In this document: positions 47,438 through 57,076 of the stretch, one piece after another
Layout of the letters: the number at the start of each line of letters is the position of its first letter
Position numbering within the stretch: position 1 is the stretch's first letter
NCBI GenBank assembly: GCA_016717145.1
Contig: JADKGD010000002.1
Coordinates: 124,001-188,000 of the forward strand
Length of the DNA: 64,000 bases
DNA from: Saprospiraceae bacterium
GTDB lineage: Bacteria; Bacteroidota; Bacteroidia; Chitinophagales; Saprospiraceae
Direction: 5' to 3'
Translations under genes and position numbers: made by a program
The notes under the pieces: model-generated
What the model was told of the DNA's origin: nothing
The model's input: the letters and a program-made list of their open reading frames with translations, nothing else
The model's database searches: none

Positions 47438-47495
47438 CAACATTTTTAATGGTAATAATGAAATTTTAAATCTACATTTCATGTTATACTATAAT

Positions 47496-48335
47496 ATGTG
47501 TACAGTGAAACTCCTATTTTTAACTATCTTATTCGGTGGTTTGTGTATTTCTGATGGATCCATAGGGTCAGGAATACCTGATTCCCATATGATATATGAT
47601 GATTGTCAAATTGAAAACACTGCTATATTATCCGGAGAAAAGATTGTCTACAAAGCTTATTACAATTGGGAGTTTGTATGGATTCCAGCAGGAGAAGCTG
47701 TTTTTAACATCATAGAAAAAAACGATACGTATGAGATTACTGTAAGAGGAACAACTTATAGGAGCTATGATATCTTTTTTAAGGTTAGAGATTATTTCCA
47801 TAGTGTTATTGATAAAAAAACTATGCTCCCAAGGACATTCGTACGAATAGTCGAAGAAGGCAAATACAGGCGATATGATAGTCTTTCTTTCAATCAGGGT
47901 AATCTATCAGCAATCAGTTTTAATGGTGAAACGAAAGCAAAAGCAAAAAGAAAATTTATTACAGTGCATCAATGCACACACGATTTACTTTCAGTTCTTT
48001 ATTTCATGAGAAATCTCGATATATCCAAGTACAAACCAGGCGCACAAATTCCTACCAGAATTTTGTTTGATGAAAACATATATCCCATCAAGGTAAGATA
48101 TGAAGGTAAATACAATAATTTCGAAATCAGAGATTTGGGAACTTTTAACACTATTAAAGTAATTCCGGATCTAGTTACCGGAAATGTTTTTAAAGATGGA
48201 AACCGTATGAACATTTGGGTGACAAATGACGGAAATAAACTACCGTTATTGATAGAATCTCCCCTATCTGTAGGCAGTGCTAAGGCAGTACTCAAATCCT
48301 ATTCGGGGCTTAGGCATAAGTTTAATTTGGAATAA
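47496..48335 (+). CDS. DUF3108 domain protein, exported
   Basis: About 279 residues from ATG at 47496 (another ATG at 47481). Signal peptide about 1-22 (KLLFLTILFGGLCISDG). The mature part contains AGEAVFNIIEKNDTYEITV and the beta-rich body of DUF3108 with FKVRDYFHSVIDKKTMLPR, a periplasmic family often of unknown function that resembles lipoprotein-carrier-like folds. It follows tdk. The C-terminus SVGSAKAVLKSYSGLRHKF is also family-like. Function unknown; perhaps envelope-related. Confidence 0.8.
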   Translation: MCTVKLLFLTILFGGLCISDGSIGSGIPDSHMIYDDCQIENTAILSGEKIVYKAYYNWEFVWIPAGEAVFNIIEKNDTYEITVRGTTYRSYDIFFKVRDYFHSVIDKKTMLPRTFVRIVEEGKYRRYDSLSFNQGNLSAISFNGETKAKAKRKFITVHQCTHDLLSVLYFMRNLDISKYKPGAQIPTRILFDENIYPIKVRYEGKYNNFEIRDLGTFNTIKVIPDLVTGNVFKDGNRMNIWVTNDGNKLPLLIESPLSVGSAKAVLKSYSGLRHKFNLE

Positions 48336-48424
48336 CCTTATTATTATTATTATTTCAAATTATTTGTAAACAAGCTTTGACTGACCCAATTACGTCAATA
48401 TTTCCTTTCACAGGAAAAAAAACC

Positions 48425-48432
48425 TACTTTTG
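48425..48432 (+). promoter_or_regulatory. Promoter -7 element of rsmA
   Basis: TACTTTTG, a full TAnnTTTG match, 17 bases before the rsmA start codon. Confidence 0.5.
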
Positions 48433-48449
48433 CACCTTTTATCATACTA

Positions 48450-49229
48450 ATGAAAGCAAAAAAATCATTCGGGCAGCATTTTTTGATCGATGAGCACATC
48501 GCTGAAAAAATTGCCAACGGACTCTTAAAAGTAGAAGGATTCAGAAATGTACTGGAAATAGGCCCCGGAAAAGGTGTCCTCACTAAGTACCTTTCGAAAC
48601 ACGATACGCAACTTAAGGTAGTCGAAGCTGATCAGGACATGGTGGATTTTCTAACTAGAAATAAAATCATCGATCCAGACCAGATCATTTTACTTGATTT
48701 TCTGAAGCTCAATTTGTCCAAAGTATTTGGCGGTCAGCAATTTTATATGATAGGAAACTATCCATACAATATTTCATCTCAGATTCTCTTTAAAATGATC
48801 AACTCCAAAGAATTAGTTCCTGAGATGGTGGGTATGTTTCAAAAGGAAGTAGCGGACAGGGTTGTAGCGCCACCTGGCTCAAAAACTTATGGGGTGATTA
48901 GTGTATTGGTGCAAGCTTATTATACTGGTGAGACGATCATTGATGTAGGTCCAAACGCTTTTAATCCACCGCCAAAGGTCAATTCCAGTGTGATCAGATT
49001 AAAAAGAAAAGAAAATTTTGAACTTTCATGTGACGATCGGTTGTTTAGAACGGTAGTGAAGACCAGTTTTAGTCAGCGACGCAAAATGCTCCGAAATACG
49101 TTGAAGCCTTTGGTTCAGGATATACATATACTTGAAGACCCTTTTTTCACTCAAAGGCCCGAACAATTGGGTGTAGCGGAATTTGTAGATATTACCAATA
49201 GAATTAAGAATCAAAAAAAGAATGATTAA
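48450..49229 (+). CDS. rsmA: 16S rRNA (adenine1518-N6/adenine1519-N6) dimethyltransferase
   Basis: 259 residues. S-adenosylmethionine methyltransferase that dimethylates two adenines near the 3' end of 16S rRNA. Motifs: KKSFGQHFLIDEHIAEKI at the start, motif I LEIGPGKGVLTKYL (about 30-43), motif IV IGNYPYNISSQILF (about 109-122) and the C-terminal helix RTVVKTSFSQRRKMLRNT. Complete length. It overlaps the start region of the yqeY-like gene, an arrangement that suggests co-transcription. Confidence 0.96.
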   Translation: MKAKKSFGQHFLIDEHIAEKIANGLLKVEGFRNVLEIGPGKGVLTKYLSKHDTQLKVVEADQDMVDFLTRNKIIDPDQIILLDFLKLNLSKVFGGQQFYMIGNYPYNISSQILFKMINSKELVPEMVGMFQKEVADRVVAPPGSKTYGVISVLVQAYYTGETIIDVGPNAFNPPPKVNSSVIRLKRKENFELSCDDRLFRTVVKTSFSQRRKMLRNTLKPLVQDIHILEDPFFTQRPEQLGVAEFVDITNRIKNQKKND

Positions 49230-49230
49230 T

Positions 49231-49677
49231 ATGAGTCTGGAATCAAAAATAACCAATGATCTAAAAGAAGCAATGAAAGCAAAAGATGCTGCAGCGCTTC
49301 GGTCCATAAGAGCAATCAAGGCTGCCATATTGTTGTTTAAGACAGATGGCAGCGGTGACGAACTAAATGAAGATAAAGAGATCAAAATGCTCCAAAAATT
49401 GGTAAAACAAAGACAAGATTCTCTTGACATCTTTGAAAAGCAAGGAAGAGAAGATCTTGCTGTTACTGAAAGAGAAGAAATCGCCATCATTCAGAAGTAC
49501 CTACCGGCACAGTTGAGTTATGAAGAACTCAAATCTACCATCCAAGCAATAATAGTAGAATCCGGGGCTACATCTATCAAAGATATGGGCAAGGTCATCG
49601 GAATCGCCAATCAAAAATTGGCTGGCAAAGCTGAAGGCAAGGCAATTGCCTCTGCAGTAAAGGAGCTTTTGGGGTAA
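49231..49677 (+). CDS. GatB/YqeY domain protein
   Basis: 148 residues from the ATG at 49231 (an ATG at 49222 overlaps rsmA). Helical protein with SIRAIKAAILLFKTDGSGDE and the C-terminal region ATSIKDMGKVIGIANQKLAG, the YqeY hallmark shared with the tail domain of the amidotransferase GatB. It may bind tRNA or aid amidotransferase function, but its biochemical role is not established. Position directly after rsmA, same strand. Confidence 0.92.
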   Translation: MSLESKITNDLKEAMKAKDAAALRSIRAIKAAILLFKTDGSGDELNEDKEIKMLQKLVKQRQDSLDIFEKQGREDLAVTEREEIAIIQKYLPAQLSYEELKSTIQAIIVESGATSIKDMGKVIGIANQKLAGKAEGKAIASAVKELLG

Positions 49678-49765
49678 GGTTTTTACAAATTATTTATTTA
49701 ATACAGCTTTATGCCTGACATGAAATTACAGCAAGTAATTTATTAATAGCTCAAGGATAAGACAT

Positions 49766-50689
49766 TTAGAGAAGGAAATCTATATTTCTTTTTAGTCCGT
49801 CGTATTTAGTGCGTTTTACGGGACTGCCTTCAAATATGGTTTCAAATATGGGTTCGCTGATGTCTTTCCATTCTTCCCGTGTCATAGATAATAATTCTTG
49901 TTTGGGAATAAAGTTTTCATCTGTGTGGGCTTCAGAAAATCGATTCCAGGGGCACACTTGCTGACAGATATCGCAACCAAACATCCAATTTCCCATTTTG
50001 TCTCTGAAGCTTTCAGGGATAGCTGTCTTGAGTTCTATGGTGAGGTACGAAATACATTTGCTTCCATCCATAAAGTATCCATTAGGGCTGATGGCATCAG
50101 TGGGACATGCATCTATACAGTTAGTACAAGTGCCGCAATAATCAATCATCGGCGCATCGTATTGAAGTTTCAGGTCTAGTATTATTTCGGCCAGAAAGAA
50201 ATATGAACCTTTTTTGGGATTGATGAGTAAGGTGTTTTTGCCTATCCATCCAAGTCCACTTCGTTTTGCCCAGTCACGCTCGAGTACAGGAGCAGAATCT
50301 ACAAATACCCGCCCTGAGACCGCACCAAAAGTCAACTTAATCCATTCAAAAAGAATATTTAGTTTTTTACGAACTACTTTATGATAGTCTTTTCCGTAAG
50401 CATATTTAGCTATTTTAGGTGCCTGCTGATCAGCCTGAGTAGTAGGATTATAATAATTGTATGCAAGGGAAATGACACTTTTTGCTCCTGGAACAAGTAA
50501 AGTTGGGTCAACCCTTTTCTCAAAATGATTGGCCATGTATGACATTTCTCCATGGTAGTTCAGATTAAGCCAACTATCGAGTTTACGAGCTTCATCTTCC
50601 ATAAATCCCGCTTTCGAGAACCCGCACATAAAGAAACCAAGTTGAAGGGCTTTTTCTCTGATAAGAGAGGATCGCTGATTTACATTCAC
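49766..50689 (-). CDS. queG: Epoxyqueuosine reductase
   Basis: 307 residues. Cobalamin-dependent enzyme that makes queuosine in tRNA from epoxyqueuosine. Two [4Fe-4S] motifs: CGTCTNCIDACPTDAI (about 192-207) and CDICQQVCPWN (about 239-249). The catalytic region has SGLGWIGKNTLLINPKKGSY and GRVFVDSAPVLERDWAKR. The usual C-terminal HEAT-like part is missing, as in many Bacteroidota QueG of about 310 residues. A TACCTTTG promoter box lies upstream. Confidence 0.93.
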   Translation of the reverse strand: MNVNQRSSLIREKALQLGFFMCGFSKAGFMEDEARKLDSWLNLNYHGEMSYMANHFEKRVDPTLLVPGAKSVISLAYNYYNPTTQADQQAPKIAKYAYGKDYHKVVRKKLNILFEWIKLTFGAVSGRVFVDSAPVLERDWAKRSGLGWIGKNTLLINPKKGSYFFLAEIILDLKLQYDAPMIDYCGTCTNCIDACPTDAISPNGYFMDGSKCISYLTIELKTAIPESFRDKMGNWMFGCDICQQVCPWNRFSEAHTDENFIPKQELLSMTREEWKDISEPIFETIFEGSPVKRTKYDGLKRNIDFLL

Positions 50690-50709
50690 TTACTTTTAGG
50701 TATATTCCA

Positions 50710-50717
50710 CAAAGGTA
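50710..50717 (-). promoter_or_regulatory. Promoter -7 element of queG
   Basis: The minus strand reads TACCTTTG, matching TAnnTTTG, 20 bases before the queG start. It lies just before the marC stop. Confidence 0.45.
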
Positions 50718-50729
50718 ATATGAATCCTG

Positions 50730-51338
50730 TCAAACGCCTCTTAAAAAACCCAATTTCTTGTCAGGTGTAATTACAAGATGGAAGTTATCTTTAAATAGTT
50801 TAATGGCAATAGCCAAAAGTATGATACCAAAAACTTTTCGAAGGACAGCAACACCTGCATCACCTAATCGGTCTTTGATCCATGTACTAAAATGCAGGAC
50901 CATAAAAACAAGTATAATATTCAAAAAAATAGCAGCCAGAATATCAAAATTTTCATACTTTGATTTTAAAGAAATTAATGTAGTCATGGTACCAGCTCCG
51001 GCAATAAGTGGAAAAGCTATAGGAACAACAGTACCAACAGGATCGTTGCCGTGTGCTTCTCTAAAAAATCTTACTCCAAGAATCATTTCAAGTCCTAGAA
51101 AAAACAGAATAATCGCACCTGCCACAGCAAAAGATTGGACATCAAGACCAAAAAGTTTTAAAATAGCCTCGCCTGCATATAGAAAGGCAATCATGAGCCC
51201 CATAGAAACTAACGCAGCTTGTAGTGAATCTACTTTGACACCCTTGTTTTTTAAATCAATTATTACGGGTATGTTTCCTATAATGTCAATTACAGAAAAT
51301 AAAATAAGGGCTATAGAAAATACATTTTGAATGTTCAT
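50730..51338 (-). CDS. MarC family membrane protein
   Basis: 202 residues with six hydrophobic segments. MarC/UPF0056 family features: FSVIDIIGNIPVIIDLKNKG at the N-terminus, VPIAFPLIAGAGTMTTLISL near residue 105 and LRKVFGIILLAIAIKLFKDN near the C-terminus. The family's transport function is not established. It is upstream of queG on the same strand. Confidence 0.9.
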   Translation of the reverse strand: MNIQNVFSIALILFSVIDIIGNIPVIIDLKNKGVKVDSLQAALVSMGLMIAFLYAGEAILKLFGLDVQSFAVAGAIILFFLGLEMILGVRFFREAHGNDPVGTVVPIAFPLIAGAGTMTTLISLKSKYENFDILAAIFLNIILVFMVLHFSTWIKDRLGDAGVAVLRKVFGIILLAIAIKLFKDNFHLVITPDKKLGFLRGV

Positions 51339-51451
51339 AACGAATAATATTTGTTATGTGGCTAACAGTAAGACGTAAAAAAATATAAAATGTTGCATAA
51401 AAGTACTAATACTTACAATAATTGACAAGACGTTAACATCTTTTAGCATTG

Positions 51452-51682
51452 TTAATGAGTCGCGCTTGAGATGTTTTTGTTAATAACTTGCTTAATTATT
51501 TCAAACTCTGAAAGCGTAATGTCGTTTTCTTTAACCAGAAAGGAAACCAATTCATTTACAGACCCTTCAAAATAATTAGTAACAAGACGTTTGATCGAAA
51601 ATTCGGAAAGAATTAAGGCGATAATATTAATTCCAAAAAAATATTCAAATATCAGTCTTGTTTCTAAATGTTCCATTCCCAA
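51452..51682 (-). pseudogene. Remnant of a BlaI/MecI-type transcriptional repressor (C-terminal part only)
   Basis: 76 codons. The end SIKRLVTNYFEGSVNELVSFLV and KENDITLSEFEIIKQVI match the dimerisation C-terminus of BlaI/MecI repressors, but the N-terminal winged-helix DNA-binding domain is absent and only 75 bases remain before parE. No beta-lactamase receptor (blaR1) or TonB-like partner gene is next to it. The first 25 codons look degraded. It is probably nonfunctional; a short expressed dimerisation fragment is an alternative. Call rests on resemblance of about 45 residues. Confidence 0.55.
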
Positions 51683-51709
51683 TTATCAAGTCATATCACA
51701 AAATTTTAT

Positions 51710-51717
51710 TATATTTG
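51710..51717 (+). promoter_or_regulatory. Promoter -7 element of parE
   Basis: TATATTTG, a full TAnnTTTG match, 39 bases before the parE start. Confidence 0.5.
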
Positions 51718-51756
51718 CATCTGATTTTTCTCCTGACCAATTAATAGTGAGGTAAT

Positions 51757-53670
51757 ATGAGCAATGAAAACCCGATACTTTATAATGAAGATAATATCCG
51801 AAGTCTTGACTGGCAAGAACACATTCGACTTCGCCCTGGAATGTATATCGGAAAACTGGGTGATGGTTCCGCTCAGGAAGATGGTATTTATATATTATTA
51901 AAGGAAGTCATAGATAATTCGATAGATGAGTTTGTCATGGGAAATGGCAAAAATATAGATATTAATATCGAACATGGTCGTGTATTTATCCGCGACTACG
52001 GCAGAGGCATACCATTAGGTAAAGTAGTAGACTGCGTTTCCAAAATAAATACAGGAGGGAAATATGATTCAAAAGCCTTTAAAAAATCTGTTGGTCTAAA
52101 TGGTGTAGGTACTAAGGCAGTAAATGCACTATCGAGTTATTTCAGGGTTCAATCATTCAGAGATGGTGAAACAAAATCTGCTGAATTTACTGCCGGTATT
52201 GTAACATCTGATCCAAAAGTGACAAAAACTTCTGAAACTAATGGAACATTAATTGAGTTTGTTCCGGATGAAACAATTTTTAAACATTATAAATACAGAC
52301 CAGAATATGTCGAAAATCAATTGTGGAACTATGCTTATCTAAATGCTGGTCTGAAGTTGAATTATAATGGTAAAACTTTAGTATCTAAAAATGGACTAAG
52401 AGATTTACTTGAGCGAAAAACAGATGTCGAAAATCTTCTTTACCCTATCGTCCACTTGATGGCAGAAGATATTGAAGTGGCTATATCTCACAATACTTCT
52501 TATGGTGAAGAATACTATTCTTTTGTGAATGGTCAGAATACTACTCAAGGTGGAACACATTTGGCGGTGTTCAGAGAAGCCATTGTAAAGACCTTGCGGG
52601 AGTTTTATAATAAACCATTTGATACAAGGGACGTACAGACTTCTATAGTGGGTGCTATAAGTATTAAAATTGAAGAACCGGTATTCGAAAGCCAGACAAA
52701 GACAAGACTTGGATCACAAAATATGGCTCCGGAAGGTATATCTATCCGGTCTTTTGTGATAGATTTTCTAAAAAATAATCTGGATAATTTTCTCCATAAA
52801 AATAAGGAAGTTGCAGATGCTATCTTACGAAAAATCTTACAATCAGAGCGCGAAAGGAAAGAAATCGCTGACATAAAAAAAATAGCAAATCAGCGTGCTA
52901 AAAAAGCCAATATTCATAATAAAAAACTGCGTGATTGTCGCATTCATCTCACGGATGGAAAGAAAGCTGATGACGAACAAAAATTGGCAAGTACTATTTT
53001 TATAACTGAAGGAGACTCAGCTAGTGGATCTATAACGAAAGCTAGAAATGTACAGTCTCAAGCAGTTTTCAGTCTTCGGGGTAAGCCACTAAACTGTTAT
53101 GGGATGACAAAAAAAGTAGTATACCAAAACGAAGAATTCAATTTACTCCAACACGCACTCGATATAGAAGATGGCATTGATAACTTGAGATACAACAGGG
53201 TTGTAATCGCTACTGATGCTGACGTCGATGGTATGCACATTAGGTTATTATTGCTTACTTTTTTCCTGCAGTTTTTTCCTGATTTAGTAAAAATGGGACA
53301 TTTGTATATTCTGGACACGCCATTGTTTAGAGTGCGGGACAAAGCCAAAACCTATTATTGTTATAGTGAGAAAGAAAAACAAGAAGCCATTACACAATTA
53401 AGAGGTAAGGCGGAAATCACACGATTTAAAGGGTTGGGAGAGATATCTCCTAATGAATTTGAAGATTTTATTAGTGAAAACATACGATTGGAACCTGTTA
53501 TTCTGGGTGAAGGCACAAAGATTGAAGATCTTTTGGGATATTATATGGGCAAAAACACTCCGGAGCGACAAGTTTTCATTATTGATAATCTAAAGATAGA
53601 ACTTGAGCAGATAAGTAGTGAGGGGGAAGTAATCGATCTTGCCACAGTGGAGACAGAAGAATTGGTATAA
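51757..53670 (+). CDS. parE: Type IIA topoisomerase B subunit (topoisomerase IV ParE)
   Basis: 637 residues. GHKL ATPase domain about 1-220 with EVIDNSIDEFVMG and GRGIPLGKVVDC; transducer; toprim domain with FITEGDSASGSITKARN and DADVDGMHIRLLLLTFF, the Glu and DxD metal ligands. C-terminal stretch GLGEISPNEFEDFI precedes the tail. The length and RLRPGMYIGKLGDGS start fit the ParE-type B subunit of Bacteroidota rather than GyrB. The parC partner is not adjacent. It relaxes DNA and separates daughter chromosomes with ParC. Confidence 0.92.
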   Translation: MSNENPILYNEDNIRSLDWQEHIRLRPGMYIGKLGDGSAQEDGIYILLKEVIDNSIDEFVMGNGKNIDINIEHGRVFIRDYGRGIPLGKVVDCVSKINTGGKYDSKAFKKSVGLNGVGTKAVNALSSYFRVQSFRDGETKSAEFTAGIVTSDPKVTKTSETNGTLIEFVPDETIFKHYKYRPEYVENQLWNYAYLNAGLKLNYNGKTLVSKNGLRDLLERKTDVENLLYPIVHLMAEDIEVAISHNTSYGEEYYSFVNGQNTTQGGTHLAVFREAIVKTLREFYNKPFDTRDVQTSIVGAISIKIEEPVFESQTKTRLGSQNMAPEGISIRSFVIDFLKNNLDNFLHKNKEVADAILRKILQSERERKEIADIKKIANQRAKKANIHNKKLRDCRIHLTDGKKADDEQKLASTIFITEGDSASGSITKARNVQSQAVFSLRGKPLNCYGMTKKVVYQNEEFNLLQHALDIEDGIDNLRYNRVVIATDADVDGMHIRLLLLTFFLQFFPDLVKMGHLYILDTPLFRVRDKAKTYYCYSEKEKQEAITQLRGKAEITRFKGLGEISPNEFEDFISENIRLEPVILGEGTKIEDLLGYYMGKNTPERQVFIIDNLKIELEQISSEGEVIDLATVETEELV

Positions 53671-53692
53671 TTTTATTTTAAAGTATTATTCT

Positions 53693-53917
53693 TTGGCAGC
53701 AAAACAAGACCCTACTATACTGAAAGATATTGTATTTATGGCTATGCCTTTTGGAAAATATAAGGGCACCATCATAAAAAATATACCAACATACTATCTG
53801 GAATGGATGTCCATCCAAGGTTTTCTGAGCGGGCGGCTAGGCATGATACTTTCCACAGCATTTGTAATAAAAACTAATGGGCTGGAATATCTACTAAGAG
53901 ACATTAGAAAAAATTAA
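53693..53917 (+). CDS. DUF3820 family protein
   Basis: About 74 residues if started at the TTG at 53693; an ATG at 53639 overlaps parE and an ATG at 53738 would leave 59 residues. The conserved core MPFGKYKGTIIKNIPTYYLE is the DUF3820 hallmark, followed by a helix with GRLGMILSTAFVIKTNGLEY. The family is small, soluble and of unknown function, sometimes annotated as nuclease-like. It follows parE by 22 bases. Confidence 0.75.
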   Translation: MAAKQDPTILKDIVFMAMPFGKYKGTIIKNIPTYYLEWMSIQGFLSGRLGMILSTAFVIKTNGLEYLLRDIRKN

Positions 53918-53949
53918 TTTGATGGTTCAAACTATTAAAATCAAATTAA

Positions 53950-56922
53950 TTACTGCAGACTCAAAACACCAGTCATTTGATTGGTGAATGTGGCTCCGGG
54001 AGCTACTATTACTTCCTTTCCCGTGATATTTTTGATGGTTAATGTTTTATTATTAGTTATGATGCCCGCATTATGAAGTCCTGTACTTGAATTATTAAAC
54101 GCATTTTTATCAATTGTAAGGATTCCGTTATTGGTAATTATACCTCCGGAATTATTTGATAGTGATCTTGTGCCAGAATTTTGAATGGTTATATTACCAG
54201 TGGTACCATTAACAATTGTTCCGGTATTACTAATTCCATATAACGAATTGTCGAGAATATTATTTATCGTTAATACCCCATTGTTAGTTATAGTACCTGC
54301 ATTAGTAACATTTAGACCGTAGTTGATGGTAAGACTTGCTGAGCCTGAAATTACCAATGACTTACCTGACTGTATTGTAATGGACCTTGCTAAACCGATT
54401 TGTCCTGATGCAATTGTTACTATGATTCCGGTAACTCCAGAGATGATCACATTTTGGCATCGCGAAGGGACAGTCCCCAGGCTCCAGTTTGTCGCAATAT
54501 TCCAATCCCCTGACGCCGCAATCCAGGTATTTGTGACAGGGGAGGCTACGTCATCGATAAGTCCGTTGCAATTGTCATCTTTAAGATTACAAGTTTCCGT
54601 GGCTCCCGGGTAAATGGTATTGTCAGTATCGTCACAATCGAGTCCGCCGCTACAAAATGAATCTTTATCTTTATCGATACCTATTCCATGTGAACAAAAA
54701 TTATCAAATGAAATACCGTTGGCTAATAAAGGATTATTAGAAAAACTATATGCCTTAAAACAATATTCTGAGTATACATCAGGATAACATCCAGATAAAT
54801 TATTATTATTTAAATATATAAGACTCAAGGCATTGTTTGTCAATGAAACAGGTAAGGCTCCTGTCAACAAATTTCCATCAAGATATAAATTTTTTAGCGA
54901 ATTGATTGAACCAAGATTGGATTGAATACTACCAGTAAAATCGTTGCCGCCTAAATCCAATGTGAGTAAGTAGCTATAATTATTAAAAAAAGAAGGAATA
55001 CTACCGGAAAGGTTGTTGTTGTATAAATTTAATGTGTTTAAATACGTAATATTGGTCATTGACAGAGGGAGATTTCCGGAGGTCAGATTATTTGAAGGCA
55101 AACTAATTCCTATTACCCTACCCTGATTATTACAAGTAATTCCAAACCATGTACAAACTGAACAGTTAGTTCCTGCTGCCCCGGCTTGCCAACCAGTTTT
55201 TACTGTCCATGAAGGCCCAGAAGTATTATTGTAAAAATCAATCAAAAATGTAAAATCTTGATGACAAGGCAACGCGGCATTATATGCACAAATACTAAAG
55301 CTTCCTTCATTATCACTGTTAGTATCCACTAACCTAATAAATATTGTTTCGCCAGGTATCCTGCCAGTCAAAATAAGAAGTGAATGATTTCCTGCTCCGT
55401 TATTATCGTCACAACCAATAGCCACTAAGCTGTTACACACTCCCGCATAAGCTTGAATTAATACATCTGTCAATCCTCCTGAAACCTGACTGGTTTCAAT
55501 TGTCACTCCACCTGATGGAGGAATTACTAGTTTAAACCACACATCCTTAATGACGCTGCCAGGCGATCCACAGGTAAATGCCGGAACGCCTGTCGACGGT
55601 GTAGCTCGAATATTGTTAAACGTACCATTTACACATGAATAATTTACCTGGAGGCTTATTGCATCAGCACAATTATCATTCACAGGAGGTAGTATACCAC
55701 AAGTAGCTCCTGTTGTACAACTTGCATAAACAAAGTTGTTAAAAAGCATCTGACCAGGAATTGGACCAAATCCGTTATTAAGATTAACGCCAGTACCCGC
55801 CAAAAGCTGACATTCACTCATTATAGTGCCCCCTCCGACCGGTAAAATTGGACTAGCAAGATTAAAACAATAATCTCCTTCGGGAGTATTCCCATTATTA
55901 TTTGCATAAACATTTCCACAATCATCTATTTGGGTGTTTGTATTATTCCAAACACAAGCATGCGTATGTCGCAAACCCATAACATGACCAATTTCATGAG
56001 CAATCACATAGGTATTGAAGGAATAATTTGGAAATGGTGTAATAGCTGTAGACAATTGACTACTTACACAAAATGGTCCCGGGTAACTTGGATATGTATT
56101 ACAAAAACCCCCGACACCATAAGCAATACCACCTGAAAGCGGTCTTGTTGACAACAATTGGGCGATTCTGCCTATATAATTATTTTGTCTTGTGGTGACA
56201 AATAAATCCCGGATTGCTCCGATGTTGGTTAAAGAAGCATAAGGGTCCTGAGTCGTCCAAACAAAAATTTGACTGGAAATGATAGGCACGTCGTTGATGG
56301 CATAAACAGTTGCAATGTTATTCATCAACGCAATTACCCAATTTGTAACATTAGTAACGTTTGAACCATGATCCTGATACGTCTTAAAATCGCATTCAAA
56401 ATATATTTCCAAACAACTTCCAATTCTTGAACCGCCGGAAGGTGCGTGGTTATTTTGATGGTCAGCAGTGTGATCGTCTTCGCACTTACTTTGATACTGA
56501 GATAAAGTTTTTTGATCTCGACTAAAATATCCTACATAGTGCCCATTTGTACTTTCATTTATTTCATAATTACCATTATCCATGGCTATAAGATATTGTA
56601 ATTTACCTTCTATAACTGAAAGTGTAGCCCATGAAGTCAGGTCGCCATTTACAACCCCTCTGTATGTCAACACATTTTTCATGTCAGGATAAATCACTTG
56701 ACCATTACTTGTTTTAACATTAAAATCAGGGGCAAAAATATCTGATTTTTCAAATGTCAGTTGAATTTTGATTTTCCCTATTTCGATTTTCTGGCTGAAA
56801 AAACTTGGTTTTTCTGAAATCAATTTCTTAATAATTATTTCGGAAACTTCATAGTAATTAGCATCTTTAACAAATGGTTGGTGCATTTCATTTTTTACTT
56901 CCACTTGATGTAAAAAATTCAA
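53950..56922 (-). CDS. Secreted M43-type metalloprotease with LRR and MopE-like calcium motifs
   Basis: 990 visible residues. Zinc protease motif HEIGHVMGLRH near residue 310. Then a PPC-like domain (about 415-545, PVNDNCADAISLQVNYSC), plant-type leucine-rich repeats (about 607-714, LSGSIPSFFNN), a MopE-like metal-binding segment (about 744-800, DCDDTDNTIYPGATETC) and Asn/Thr-rich beta repeats to the end. The start used is TTG with no signal peptide, but a signal peptide is encoded just upstream out of frame (see the region 56923-57076). No type IX secretion C-terminal sorting domain follows the last repeat. It is probably an exported degradative or adhesive enzyme. Confidence 0.8.
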   Translation of the reverse strand: MNFLHQVEVKNEMHQPFVKDANYYEVSEIIIKKLISEKPSFFSQKIEIGKIKIQLTFEKSDIFAPDFNVKTSNGQVIYPDMKNVLTYRGVVNGDLTSWATLSVIEGKLQYLIAMDNGNYEINESTNGHYVGYFSRDQKTLSQYQSKCEDDHTADHQNNHAPSGGSRIGSCLEIYFECDFKTYQDHGSNVTNVTNWVIALMNNIATVYAINDVPIISSQIFVWTTQDPYASLTNIGAIRDLFVTTRQNNYIGRIAQLLSTRPLSGGIAYGVGGFCNTYPSYPGPFCVSSQLSTAITPFPNYSFNTYVIAHEIGHVMGLRHTHACVWNNTNTQIDDCGNVYANNNGNTPEGDYCFNLASPILPVGGGTIMSECQLLAGTGVNLNNGFGPIPGQMLFNNFVYASCTTGATCGILPPVNDNCADAISLQVNYSCVNGTFNNIRATPSTGVPAFTCGSPGSVIKDVWFKLVIPPSGGVTIETSQVSGGLTDVLIQAYAGVCNSLVAIGCDDNNGAGNHSLLILTGRIPGETIFIRLVDTNSDNEGSFSICAYNAALPCHQDFTFLIDFYNNTSGPSWTVKTGWQAGAAGTNCSVCTWFGITCNNQGRVIGISLPSNNLTSGNLPLSMTNITYLNTLNLYNNNLSGSIPSFFNNYSYLLTLDLGGNDFTGSIQSNLGSINSLKNLYLDGNLLTGALPVSLTNNALSLIYLNNNNLSGCYPDVYSEYCFKAYSFSNNPLLANGISFDNFCSHGIGIDKDKDSFCSGGLDCDDTDNTIYPGATETCNLKDDNCNGLIDDVASPVTNTWIAASGDWNIATNWSLGTVPSRCQNVIISGVTGIIVTIASGQIGLARSITIQSGKSLVISGSASLTINYGLNVTNAGTITNNGVLTINNILDNSLYGISNTGTIVNGTTGNITIQNSGTRSLSNNSGGIITNNGILTIDKNAFNNSSTGLHNAGIITNNKTLTIKNITGKEVIVAPGATFTNQMTGVLSLQ

Positions 56923-57076
56923 TAAACGATCAGGGTTAGAGATAAGTTAATGCTCTAATGGTCATGAAACATAGTAGCTCTCGTTGGATTGTCTGTTTTA
57001 CCTCTTTGAGCCAATCCTGTGGAAGTAATCGAAAAATAAGAACAACACAAAGAAAAGAAAATATCCTTGTTTTCAT
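56923..57076 (-). other. Out-of-frame signal peptide region for the M43 protease
   Basis: An ATG at 57074-57076 begins MKTRIFSFLCVVLIF; one added base in the A5 run 57032-57036 gives SITSTGLAQRGKTDN, a signal peptide with a cleavage site. About 90 bases downstream the reading ends in a stop and the protease frame continues with only partial overlap (RALTYL, NPDRLLNFLHQVEV). At least two further indels would be needed to join them. I read this as the damaged or misread start of the protease gene. Confidence 0.55.

Noticed and set aside
49723..49741. A hairpin AAATTAC/GTAATTT between the yqeY-like gene and queG
   Set aside because: The stem is A/T only and short, with no T-run after it on the plus strand; too weak to call a terminator.
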